This document shows, in pieces, positions 1-5,574 of a stretch of 6,235 nt of DNA (the first letter of the stretch is position 1; each line of letters opens with the position of its first letter). Position numbers and translations under genes: made by a program. This stretch comes from an uncultured Kineosporia sp. (lineage in GTDB: Bacteria > Actinomycetota > Actinomycetes > Actinomycetales > Kineosporiaceae): assembly GCA_937859855.1 (NCBI GenBank), contig CALMAR010000164.1:4908-11142 (forward strand), written 5' to 3'. The notes beneath the pieces were generated by a model. That model did not search any database and was not told where the DNA came from. It saw nothing but the letters and a program-made list of their open reading frames with translations.

Positions 1-16
1 GCGGCCGACGCGGGCA

Positions 17-547
17 CTAGGAACCGCCGGTCCGGAAAGGGGTCAGCTGCTTGATGTCATGGCGTTCACGGATGGCGCTCACCGCCGCCGGATCAGGGCG
101 GCCGCCCGAGTCGCGCAGCAGTTCGGCCAGTTCCTCGAAGTAGTCCTCGTGTCCGGCCGGAGCTGACTGGAACAGCATGGTCACCGGGTCTGATGAAGGG
201 TTTCCGAACGCGTGCGGCACTCCCGCCGGGACGAACAGCAACGACCCCGGACCGCCGCGCAGGAACTGAGTCCCGGAAGGAGAGACCCATTGGTGCCAGT
301 CGTCGGGGGCGCGGCTCACGGGTTCGAACGCCAGGAGATCGAGGGTGCCCTCCACCACGTAGAAAAGTTCTTCGCCTCGGCTGTGCACATGGGCTCCGAC
401 GTCGTATCCGGGCGGCACCACGACTTCGAACGTGGACGTTGTCGCGATGCCACCAGGCACTTTGAGCGTGGCATGCAGCCCGCCGCCCTGGATCAGGCGC
501 CCCTCCCCGGGGGCCAGCATTCGAGCGTCGATGTCGGTACTGGTCAT
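17..547 (-). CDS. Single-domain cupin protein, quercetinase-like (176 aa)
   Basis: This is a small cytosolic metal-binding cupin; no signal peptide is visible. Both cupin motifs are complete. Motif 1 has Gly47, His53, His55, Glu60 and Gly67 in the spacing G-x5-H-x-H-x4-E-x6-G. Motif 2 has Gly101, Pro107, Gly109, His112 and Asn116 in the spacing G-x5-P-x-G-x2-H-x3-N. The predicted metal ligands are therefore His53, His55, Glu60 and His112. Such cupins include dioxygenases, isomerases and small-molecule binding proteins, so the reaction is open; its place at the end of a ring-cleavage operon suggests an oxygenase or an accessory role in aromatic breakdown. The ATG at 547 was chosen because AAGGG lies 11 bases upstream and the conserved region follows soon after. 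An in-frame GTG at 610 would add 21 Arg/Ala-rich residues that do not look conserved. The family call is firm; the function is not known. Confidence 0.88.
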   Translation of the reverse strand: MTSTDIDARMLAPGEGRLIQGGGLHATLKVPGGIATTSTFEVVVPPGYDVGAHVHSRGEELFYVVEGTLDLLAFEPVSRAPDDWHQWVSPSGTQFLRGGPGSLLFVPAGVPHAFGNPSSDPVTMLFQSAPAGHEDYFEELAELLRDSGGRPDPAAVSAIRERHDIKQLTPFRTGGS

Positions 548-616
548 CCGATGTCCATCCCTTCGTTGGGCCAGACCGGCTGCCCGCTGCGCGAGGCCAC
601 GTCGGGACACATCGCG

Positions 617-632
617 CCGCCGGCACCGGCGG
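617..632 (-). other. Short GC inverted repeat after the YCII gene
   Basis: Two 7-base arms (CCGCCGG and CCGGCGG) are separated by two bases, 9 bases past the YCII stop codon and within the only sizeable gap (548-641) of the minus-strand operon. As RNA it would form about six G:C pairs around a four-base loop, with no U tract. It could be a weak attenuator or an mRNA-stabilising end that lowers expression of the distal cupin gene, but a repeat this short is also expected by chance in such GC-rich DNA. The rest of the gap shows only the cupin ribosome site. Confidence 0.2.
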
Positions 633-641
633 GGTTCATCT

Positions 642-947
642 TCACCCGGACAGGGCGCCGGGTGCGAGCCGGGTCATCCGCCAGCGGTGCACGGCCACGC
701 GACGCAGCCCGTCACGCACCAGCGGGTCCGCACCGGCGAGGGTCTCCGCTTCGGCGCGGGAGTCGGCGACGATGATGGTCAGGCCGCCGCCGGTCGGTTC
801 GTCGTCGTCATTGAGGAACGGCCCGGAGGCCTGCAGCAGGCCGCGGGCCAGCAACTCGTCCTGGTAGGCGCGGTGTTCGCCGATCCGCGCAGCGATGGCG
901 GACCAGGGCGCGTCGGTTGTCGTGACAACGGCCCACTGCGCGCTCAA
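642..947 (-). CDS. YCII-domain protein (101 aa), TTG start
   Basis: This is a small single-domain protein of the YciI/YCII family, a ferredoxin-like fold related to muconolactone isomerase. It shows the family pattern: an H-x2-Y-x3-L stretch (His25, Tyr28, Leu32), a G-x-L-x2-S-G-P stretch (Gly36 to Pro43), and A-D-P at 73-75. His25 and Asp74 correspond to the polar pair thought to be functional in this family. Most members have no assigned reaction; TftG of 2,4,5-T breakdown, a dehydrochlorinase, is a characterised relative that acts on an aromatic intermediate. The start is a TTG that overlaps the dehydrogenase stop as TTGA. A strong GGAGG lies four bases upstream of it, which supports this unusual start and suggests translational coupling. 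The length is normal for the family. A role as isomerase, lyase or product-clearing enzyme in the pathway is inference. Confidence 0.87.
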   Translation of the reverse strand: MSAQWAVVTTTDAPWSAIAARIGEHRAYQDELLARGLLQASGPFLNDDDEPTGGGLTIIVADSRAEAETLAGADPLVRDGLRRVAVHRWRMTRLAPGALSG

Positions 948-1990
948 GCGACCTCCAGGACGGTCTGGCCGCCCGCCGTTCCGGCTTCGACCCGACGGTG
1001 CGCCTCGGCCACGTCGCCCCAGGGGACTCGCTGCAAATGAGAACTGGGCGGCCGGAAACCCTCTCTGACATCCTGCCAGACAGCAGTGATCTGGGCCCGG
1101 TTACCGGTTCGGACGCCGATCAGGGACTGCGAATGCAGATAGAAGGGGAGCAGGCGCATCGGCAACGGCTCATGATTGATGGCGCCCGACACGACGATGC
1201 GCCCGAGTGTCGCCAGCGCGGGCCGATAGGCGTTCCACAGATCGGTCAGGCCGAGATTGTCCACGATGCAGTCGAAACCGTCCGGCCCAGCCACGTCCCT
1301 GAGCTGCTCCGGCAGGTCCCGGGCTTCACCGTCCACCACGGCCGCCAGCGGCAGCCCGTTGAGCGCCTGAGGGTCGCGGGACAGCCGGTCCACACCGATG
1401 ACGCGGGCGCCACGCCACGCGGCCAGCGCGGCCGCCGTCGAACCGAGTGAACCCGCGGCCCCCACGACCAGCACGACCGATCCAGGACCAACCTGTCCGG
1501 CCTCGAGTTGCGCCCTGGCCACACCGCCGTTGGCAGCGACCGACGCCGCCTCCGCCAGGCTCACCTCGGCCGGGACCGGACTGAGGTTCGCGATCGGCAC
1601 CACGACGTATTCGCAGTAGCAGCCGGGCCGGTGAACCCCGACCAGCCGGAACTGCGCGCACGCCTCCTCGTGTCCTCGCTGGCAGGCGCGGCACTGCCCG
1701 CACGACACTACGGCGGAGACTCCGACCCGTTGCCCGACCAGGTCGGTGTCCACGCCGGAGCCCACTTCATCGACCACACCGGCGTGCTCGGTGCCGAGGA
1801 TGTGCGGGAAGGCTGGGACCTGCGGCGCGAATGGGGGCCGGCCAGCCCGGGTGGCCACGTCCTTGGTCCGGGCGACCGCGACGGCCGCGACCCTGACCCG
1901 AGCCTCGCCCGGCCCTGGCTGGGGGAGGGGCACGTCGGCCAGGCGCAGTACCTCCGGGCCACCGAAGCCGTCGATGACGAAGGCCTTCAC
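944..1990 (-). CDS. Medium-chain dehydrogenase/reductase, zinc-type but without catalytic zinc site (348 aa)
   Basis: This is a cytosolic NAD(P)-dependent oxidoreductase of the MDR superfamily. The N-terminal GroES-like half (about 1-155) opens with the family's typical start (F-G-G-P-E-V at 9-14) and carries the four structural-zinc cysteines Cys97, Cys100, Cys103 and Cys111. The Rossmann half has the nucleotide loop G-A-A-G-S-L-G at 177-183 followed by Asp-containing strands. The catalytic zinc ligands of alcohol dehydrogenases are absent: the usual first Cys aligns with Ala40, the G-H-E histidine with Thr67 (G66-T-E68), and the third ligand with a non-Cys residue near 152-154. It therefore looks closer in mechanism to zinc-free quinone/enone reductases. 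The GTG start at 1990 overlaps the upstream stop as GTGA and has only a weak ribosome site, so coupling is likely. The same frame stays open further upstream, but that part lies inside the dioxygenase gene and is not protein-like. The substrate is unknown; an aldehyde or enone intermediate is plausible. Confidence 0.9.
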   Translation of the reverse strand: MKAFVIDGFGGPEVLRLADVPLPQPGPGEARVRVAAVAVARTKDVATRAGRPPFAPQVPAFPHILGTEHAGVVDEVGSGVDTDLVGQRVGVSAVVSCGQCRACQRGHEEACAQFRLVGVHRPGCYCEYVVVPIANLSPVPAEVSLAEAASVAANGGVARAQLEAGQVGPGSVVLVVGAAGSLGSTAAALAAWRGARVIGVDRLSRDPQALNGLPLAAVVDGEARDLPEQLRDVAGPDGFDCIVDNLGLTDLWNAYRPALATLGRIVVSGAINHEPLPMRLLPFYLHSQSLIGVRTGNRAQITAVWQDVREGFRPPSSHLQRVPWGDVAEAHRRVEAGTAGGQTVLEVA

Positions 1991-2883
1991 TGTTCTGCCC
2001 GGGCGTGCGCGGGCGGGTTGCTCATCGCTTCGATCACGGCCGGGCTGATGCCGCCGCTGGTGCCCCACACATCCGCGTTCTCCTGGTTGCGGACCCATGA
2101 GTGCGGCTGCCACTGCTCGTCCAGGATCAGCAGCTCGGCGGTGTACTCGATGACATTGCCGACCGGGTCGACGAAGTAGCAGAAGACGTTGCCTCCAGGA
2201 CCGTGGCGGCCCGGTCCCCAGATGGTGTCGTAACCGGCCTTGCGCATCCGGCCCAGAGCGCGCATGACCTGGTCGGTGGACTCGACCTCGAACGCCACGT
2301 GGTTCAGCGATGTCCAACGGCCCGGAGTGAGTACGACGCAGTGGTGGACGTCGTTGCAGGTCATGAACACCATCTGGTCGTTCTCGTACCAGTCGCTGAC
2401 GTGGAATCCGAGGACGCTGAGGAAGAACTCCTTGGTAGCGGCCATGTCGATGGTGTTGAGCACGACGTGGCTGAGCCGGTCAGGCCCGAACCCCTGCGCG
2501 GAGGACCGAGGATGCTCCGGCACGTCGGCGTTGATCTCGATGCGACGGCCTTCAGGGTCGCGCAGCAGCACCGAGTACCCCGAGTCGGCGTCACCCTCGA
2601 CCAGGCCGGGCCCCCGCTCCACCTCGGCGCCTGCCGCCCTGGCTCGTTCGGCGATTTCGGCCACGCCGGCCGCGCTGTCGGCGGCCAGGGTGATGCGTTC
2701 GAGGGAGTGGCCGTCGCCGGTCTCGAGGGTGAAGACATGGTGCTCGCGTCCGCTGGCCCGTAGCCGCAGGCCGCCGCTGGGGCTCGTGCCTGCCTGCTGC
2801 AGTCCCCAGGTCTGTTCGTAGAAGTCCAGCAGGTCCGCTGGTTGTTCTGCCGTGATCGCGATGCCGCGCAGATGGGTGATCAT
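1987..2883 (-). CDS. Type I extradiol ring-cleavage dioxygenase, two VOC domains (298 aa)
   Basis: This enzyme is predicted to cleave a catechol-type ring next to the hydroxyls (meta cleavage) using Fe(II) or Mn(II) and O2. It has the two-domain vicinal-oxygen-chelate layout: an N-terminal domain at about 3-120 and a catalytic C-terminal domain at about 136-252. The metal triad is His139 (L-S-H-V-V), His195 (L-N-H-V-A) and Glu246 (N-V-I-E-Y). The second-shell residues also match the spacing of BphC of Burkholderia LB400 (His146, His195, His210, His241, Tyr250, Glu260): here His139, His180, His195, His227, Tyr236 and Glu246. A catalytically active enzyme is therefore expected. The length equals that of the 2,3-dihydroxybiphenyl / catechol 2,3-dioxygenase group. 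The ATG at 2883 overlaps the FAH-gene stop as ATGA, with GAGGAG about 11 bases upstream. Family and activity type are confident; whether the substrate is a catechol, homoprotocatechuate, biphenyl-diol or other diol cannot be told. Confidence 0.94.
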   Translation of the reverse strand: MITHLRGIAITAEQPADLLDFYEQTWGLQQAGTSPSGGLRLRASGREHHVFTLETGDGHSLERITLAADSAAGVAEIAERARAAGAEVERGPGLVEGDADSGYSVLLRDPEGRRIEINADVPEHPRSSAQGFGPDRLSHVVLNTIDMAATKEFFLSVLGFHVSDWYENDQMVFMTCNDVHHCVVLTPGRWTSLNHVAFEVESTDQVMRALGRMRKAGYDTIWGPGRHGPGGNVFCYFVDPVGNVIEYTAELLILDEQWQPHSWVRNQENADVWGTSGGISPAVIEAMSNPPAHARAEQ

Positions 2884-3833
2884 CGGGCCGGCGTCTCCTC
2901 TCCGTCGGACGTGACCGCAGGGCGCAGCCGGACGTCGTTGCGTAACCTTCCAATGCCCGGGATCTCGACCTCGACGACATCTCCCGGGGAGAGGAACTCT
3001 CCCCGCCCGGCACCGACCCCGGCCGGAGTGCCGGTCAAGAGGACGTCTCCGGGTTCGAGGGTGAGGAGTTTGCTGGCGTCGGAGACGAGCCGGTCGACCC
3101 CGAGGACCATGTCCGCGGTGCTCCCGTCCTGCTTGACGACGCCGTTCACGCACGTGCGGATGGCCAGATCACTGGTGTCCGGGACCAGCCATGCCGGTAC
3201 CAGCCCCGGGCCGAGCGGCAGGGAAGCGTCCGGCGCCTTGGAAGCGACCCAGTCCCAGACGAAGGGTGCGGCAGGTGTGTCCCGACGATGGGGACCGCGC
3301 CAGGAGATGTCGTTGGCGACCGTGTAACCCGCGATGCACGCAGCCGCTTGTTCGGGTGCGACGTCTTTGCAGCGCTGCCCGATCACCACCGCTAGTTCCC
3401 CTTCCCAGTCGACCCGGTCCGCACGCCAGGTCGCGCGGACATCGATGGGGTCGTAGGGCCCGACCAGCGCTGTGGTCGGTGGTTTGAAGAAGAAGTAGCC
3501 CGTCCAGGCCGGCCCGAGGCTGGACTCGCCCATTTCGGCCAGGTGATCACGAAAGTTCGGCCCGGAGCAGAGAATCTTCGACGGATAGGACAACAGCCGG
3601 CTCAGCTGCGGGGTCTCCACCTGCTCCCCGGAGAACGGGTCCAGATCAAACAGGAAGGGCGACATCTCGTCCCACCGGCGAATCACATCGAGGACGCCGG
3701 ACACTCCGCGCAGAAACCCGGGAATGCGGATCTCGCCGGTGCCTGGAACCGAGATAGCGGCCTGACCAGCGCCGCCAGCGCCGCCAGCGCCGACGGTGAC
3801 GAGGCTCCACGGCGTTGAGACCGGGGTGCCCAT
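2880..3833 (-). CDS. Fumarylacetoacetate hydrolase (FAH) family enzyme (317 aa)
   Basis: This is the first gene of the minus-strand operon. FAH-fold enzymes hydrolyse C-C bonds of diketo acids, or decarboxylate or isomerise meta-cleavage products. The C-terminal catalytic domain (about 85-306) shows G-P-N-F-R-D-H-L-A-E at 91-100, giving the His97/Glu100 dyad known from FAHD1-like proteins. The metal ligands Glu144 and Glu146 lie in W-E-G-E, and Asp175 in A-N-D-I-S. Lys199 and the signature G-D-V-L-L-T-G-T-P-A-G-V-G at 262-274 are also present. The N-terminal 80 residues form the variable domain and contain a Gly/Ala-rich stretch at 15-23. The ATG at 3833 is well supported by AGGAGG five bases upstream. 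Being coupled to an extradiol dioxygenase, it most probably acts on the ring-fission product as hydrolase, isomerase or decarboxylase; the sequence does not decide which. It is read from the divergent promoter region next to the palindrome. Confidence 0.94.
   Translation of the reverse strand: MGTPVSTPWSLVTVGAGGAGGAGQAAISVPGTGEIRIPGFLRGVSGVLDVIRRWDEMSPFLFDLDPFSGEQVETPQLSRLLSYPSKILCSGPNFRDHLAEMGESSLGPAWTGYFFFKPPTTALVGPYDPIDVRATWRADRVDWEGELAVVIGQRCKDVAPEQAAACIAGYTVANDISWRGPHRRDTPAAPFVWDWVASKAPDASLPLGPGLVPAWLVPDTSDLAIRTCVNGVVKQDGSTADMVLGVDRLVSDASKLLTLEPGDVLLTGTPAGVGAGRGEFLSPGDVVEVEIPGIGRLRNDVRLRPAVTSDGEETPAR
3766..3792. repeat. 9-base tandem repeat (unit GCCGCCAGC) in the FAH gene
   Basis: Two exact copies of the 9-base unit (3771-3779, 3780-3788) are flanked by partial copies, giving a 27-base stretch with a 9-base period. 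On the minus strand it encodes the Gly/Ala-rich residues 15-23 of the FAH protein. Because the period is a multiple of three, gain or loss of a unit would keep the frame, so this is a possible site of length variation between strains. Confidence 0.6.
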
Positions 3834-3838
3834 GTCAA

Positions 3839-3844
3839 CCTCCT
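3839..3844 (-). promoter_or_regulatory. Strong ribosome binding site of the FAH gene
   Basis: The minus strand reads AGGAGG, then five bases, then the ATG at 3833. This is a full match to the anti-Shine-Dalgarno core and fixes the start of the first gene in the minus-strand operon. Confidence 0.85.
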
Positions 3845-3877
3845 ATGGCTGCGGCTGGCGCTGCGGTCACACTAGCG

Positions 3878-3901
3878 CACTACCTACTTAAGTAGGTAGT
3901 G
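3878..3901. promoter_or_regulatory. Perfect 24-base palindrome, candidate shared operator
   Basis: The half-site CACTACCTACTT is followed directly by its exact reverse complement, so all 12 base pairs are symmetric with no spacer. It is the most AT-rich patch in the 98-base gap between the divergent FAH and amidohydrolase genes, 44 bases from the FAH start and 30 bases from the amidohydrolase start. A loopless perfect palindrome of this size between divergent catabolic genes is typical of an operator for a dimeric helix-turn-helix repressor (TetR, MarR or GntR type). TetR fits well but the family is not determined. No second copy was noticed in the window. Promoter elements are unclear: GTCACA at 3866-3871 with TAAGTA at 3889-3894 (17-base spacing) is a weak plus-strand candidate, and it would place the -10 inside the palindrome. 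No clear minus-strand promoter could be picked. Confidence 0.8.
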
Positions 3902-3921
3902 TTCAGGGTGAGCATCCGTAT

Positions 3922-3927
3922 GAGGAG
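3922..3927 (+). promoter_or_regulatory. Ribosome binding site deciding the amidohydrolase start
   Basis: GAGGAG lies four bases before the ATG at 3932. The frame is open further upstream from a GTG at 3899 and an ATG at 3920, but those lack such a site, and the first lies inside the palindrome. The ATG at 3932 is therefore the chosen start. Confidence 0.75.
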
Positions 3928-3931
3928 AAGC

Positions 3932-4774
3932 ATGCGACGGATTGACCTTCACTGTTATCCCGGCACCGAAGAGTGGGTTCGCTCCCAGGGGCCGTACGCC
4001 GAAGCGCTGGCCAAGTACTGGAACAAGCCCTGGGTGGGCCGCCCCGAGGCTGACGTCGTGGCCGACATCGTGGCCGCTGGCCTGCAGGCGGTCCTGGTTG
4101 CCTTTGACATAGAGTCAGTGACCGGCGCTCCACCGTGCTCGAACAAGTCCGTCGCCGCGATGCGAGACCGCCATCCCGGCGTCTTCGTCGGAGCCTGGGG
4201 GGCGGTCGACCCGCTGCTGGGCGACGTGGCGATCGGCGAAGTCGACCGGGCGGTGAGCGAGGATCACGTGCTCGGCTTCCACTTCCACCCGATCATGGGC
4301 CACTACCGGGTCGACGATCCGGCGTACCTCCCGCTCTTCGCGCGAATCGCCGAACACGGGCTTCCTGTGCTGGTCGACGTCGGCACCACCGGCATGGGAG
4401 CCGGTCTGCCAGGTGGTTTGGGCTCCCGGCTCACGCACGCTCACCCGATGGCCCTGGACAACCTGGCCGCCGACCTGCCTGAGCTGACGATCGTCGCCGC
4501 GCATCCGGGCTGGCCCTGGATCGACGAGATGACGGCGGTGGCGCTGCACAAGGGCAACGTGTTCTGGGAGATGTCAGGGTGGGCACCGAAGTACTTCCCG
4601 CCGTCACTGCGGACTGACATCCGGGGCCGGCTCCGTGACAAGATCATGTTCGGCTCCGACCATCCAAGCATCCCGTTCCCTCGTCTGCTCCAGGAGTGGG
4701 CGGACCTGGGCTATTCCGACGAAGTCCTGGAGCAGGTCTTCCACGGCAACGCCGAGAGGGTGCTCGGGCTGTGA
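3932..4774 (+). CDS. Amidohydrolase family 2 metal-dependent hydrolase/decarboxylase (280 aa)
   Basis: This is a TIM-barrel protein of the Amidohydro_2 (ACMSD-like) family. Landmarks are the N-terminal metal motif (Asp5, His7), the central H-F-H at 117-119, A-H-P-G-W-P-W at 190-196 with His191, the S-G-W-A-P segment at 215-219, and G-S-D-H-P at 241-245 with Asp243. The C-terminal G-N-A-x-R-V-L-G is also typical. The second histidine of the usual D-x-H-x-H motif is Tyr9 here (D5-L-H7-C-Y9). This may weaken or change metal binding. Family reactions include ACMS decarboxylation, gamma-resorcylate decarboxylation, lactone hydrolysis and, in Rhodococcus hydroxycinnamate breakdown (CouO), hydrolysis of a 4-hydroxyphenyl-beta-ketoacyl-CoA. 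The coupled SDR and the nearby hydratase make the last role attractive, but this is inference. It starts the plus-strand unit just beyond the palindrome, and the start is set by GAGGAG. Confidence 0.9.
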   Translation: MRRIDLHCYPGTEEWVRSQGPYAEALAKYWNKPWVGRPEADVVADIVAAGLQAVLVAFDIESVTGAPPCSNKSVAAMRDRHPGVFVGAWGAVDPLLGDVAIGEVDRAVSEDHVLGFHFHPIMGHYRVDDPAYLPLFARIAEHGLPVLVDVGTTGMGAGLPGGLGSRLTHAHPMALDNLAADLPELTIVAAHPGWPWIDEMTAVALHKGNVFWEMSGWAPKYFPPSLRTDIRGRLRDKIMFGSDHPSIPFPRLLQEWADLGYSDEVLEQVFHGNAERVLGL

Positions 4775-5574
4775 ACGCTGGAATCGACGACCAACTGGAC
4801 CAGGAGCCGGGCGCCGCCCTGGCCTCGCGGCGGACGGCTCTGGTGACCGGCTCCGCTTCGGGTATCGGCCGAGCCGCTGCCCTGCGGCTGGCGCGCGCGG
4901 GCTTCGACGTCACCATCAACTACAGCCGCTCCAAGGACCGGGCCCAGCAGACACTCGAGGATCTGCATGCTCTCGGCGGCCAGCACCAGGCGGTCCTGGC
5001 CGACGTGGCGGACGACGCTGCCGTGCGCGAGCTGGCCGCACAGGCAGGCCGGGGCGGCAGGCTGGACGTGCTGGTCAACAACGCCGGCACCACAAGCGAG
5101 ACCGGCCCCAAGGATCTGGACGGCATTGATCTGGCCGATTGGGACCGGGTGATGGCCACCAACGTGCGCAGCGTGGTGCAGGTGACCAGGGCCTGCGCGC
5201 CGGGGTTGCGCGCGGCTGGCGGCTCGATCGTGAATGTGGCGAGCATCGTGGGGCTCCGCCCGGGGCCGCAGCCCCTGGTCTACGCGGCCAGTAAGGCGGC
5301 GGTCGTCAGCCTGACCAGGACTTTGTCGGCGGCGCTGGCTCCCGAAATCCGGGTGAACGCCGTTGCCCCGGGCTGGATCGCCGGAGAGTGGATGGAACGC
5401 ACGCTGGGAGAGAACTACGAGGGGCTGATGGCGCGGCGAGCCAAACTGACTCCGCTGCGGCGCAACGTCACCCTGGACGACGTCGCGGAGAGCATCTACG
5501 CGCTGGCCGTGTCACACCCGTTCGTCACCGGTGAGATCCTGGTGATCGACGGGGGTTTCACGGCGACGACGTAA
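4771..5574 (+). CDS. Short-chain dehydrogenase/reductase (SDR), classical type (267 aa)
   Basis: This is an NAD(P)-dependent cytosolic oxidoreductase with a Rossmann fold. The cofactor loop T-G-S-A-S-G-I-G lies at 26-33, N-N-A-G at 103-106, and the catalytic residues are Asn131, Ser158, Tyr171 and Lys175 (Y-A-A-S-K). The structural N-A-V-A-P-G lies at 196-201 and the C-terminal D-G-G-F is conserved. Asn50 and Arg53 sit after the second strand where the cofactor ribose binds, with no acidic residue at the usual NAD position, so NADP(H) is possible but unproven. The GTG at 4771 overlaps the amidohydrolase stop as GTGA, with GAGAGG about 11 bases upstream. About 20 poorly conserved residues precede the fold. 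The context suggests oxidation of a beta-hydroxyacyl-CoA whose keto product the coupled amidohydrolase would cleave; a FabG-like reductase or diol dehydrogenase are alternatives. Confidence 0.93.
   Translation: MNAGIDDQLDQEPGAALASRRTALVTGSASGIGRAAALRLARAGFDVTINYSRSKDRAQQTLEDLHALGGQHQAVLADVADDAAVRELAAQAGRGGRLDVLVNNAGTTSETGPKDLDGIDLADWDRVMATNVRSVVQVTRACAPGLRAAGGSIVNVASIVGLRPGPQPLVYAASKAAVVSLTRTLSAALAPEIRVNAVAPGWIAGEWMERTLGENYEGLMARRAKLTPLRRNVTLDDVAESIYALAVSHPFVTGEILVIDGGFTATT

Noticed and set aside
548..610. GTG at 610 as the cupin start
   Set aside because: It would shorten the gap to the YCII gene, but it lacks a good ribosome site and adds an unconserved Arg/Ala-rich tail; the ATG at 547 has AAGGG upstream.
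212..1040. Overlapping plus-strand open frames opposite the cupin and YCII genes
   Set aside because: They are Arg/Pro/Ala-rich without motifs and are shadows of well-supported minus-strand genes.
1991..2317. Upstream extension of the dehydrogenase reading frame by 109 codons
   Set aside because: The added segment is Arg/Gly/His-rich, lies wholly inside the dioxygenase gene in another frame, and matches no family. The GTG at 1990 gives the standard family N-terminus.
2101..2763. Long plus-strand open frame opposite the dioxygenase gene
   Set aside because: Open antisense frames are expected in GC-rich coding DNA. Its product shows no domain, and the opposite strand holds a clear enzyme with full catalytic residues.
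2884..3153. Upstream extension of the dioxygenase frame by 90 codons
   Set aside because: It overlaps the FAH coding region with low-complexity basic residues, and the ATG at 2883 begins exactly where VOC-family homology starts.
3858..3878. Five-base inverted repeat GCGCT / AGCGC beside the palindrome
   Set aside because: It is too short and GC-rich to stand out from chance; it is not claimed as a second operator.
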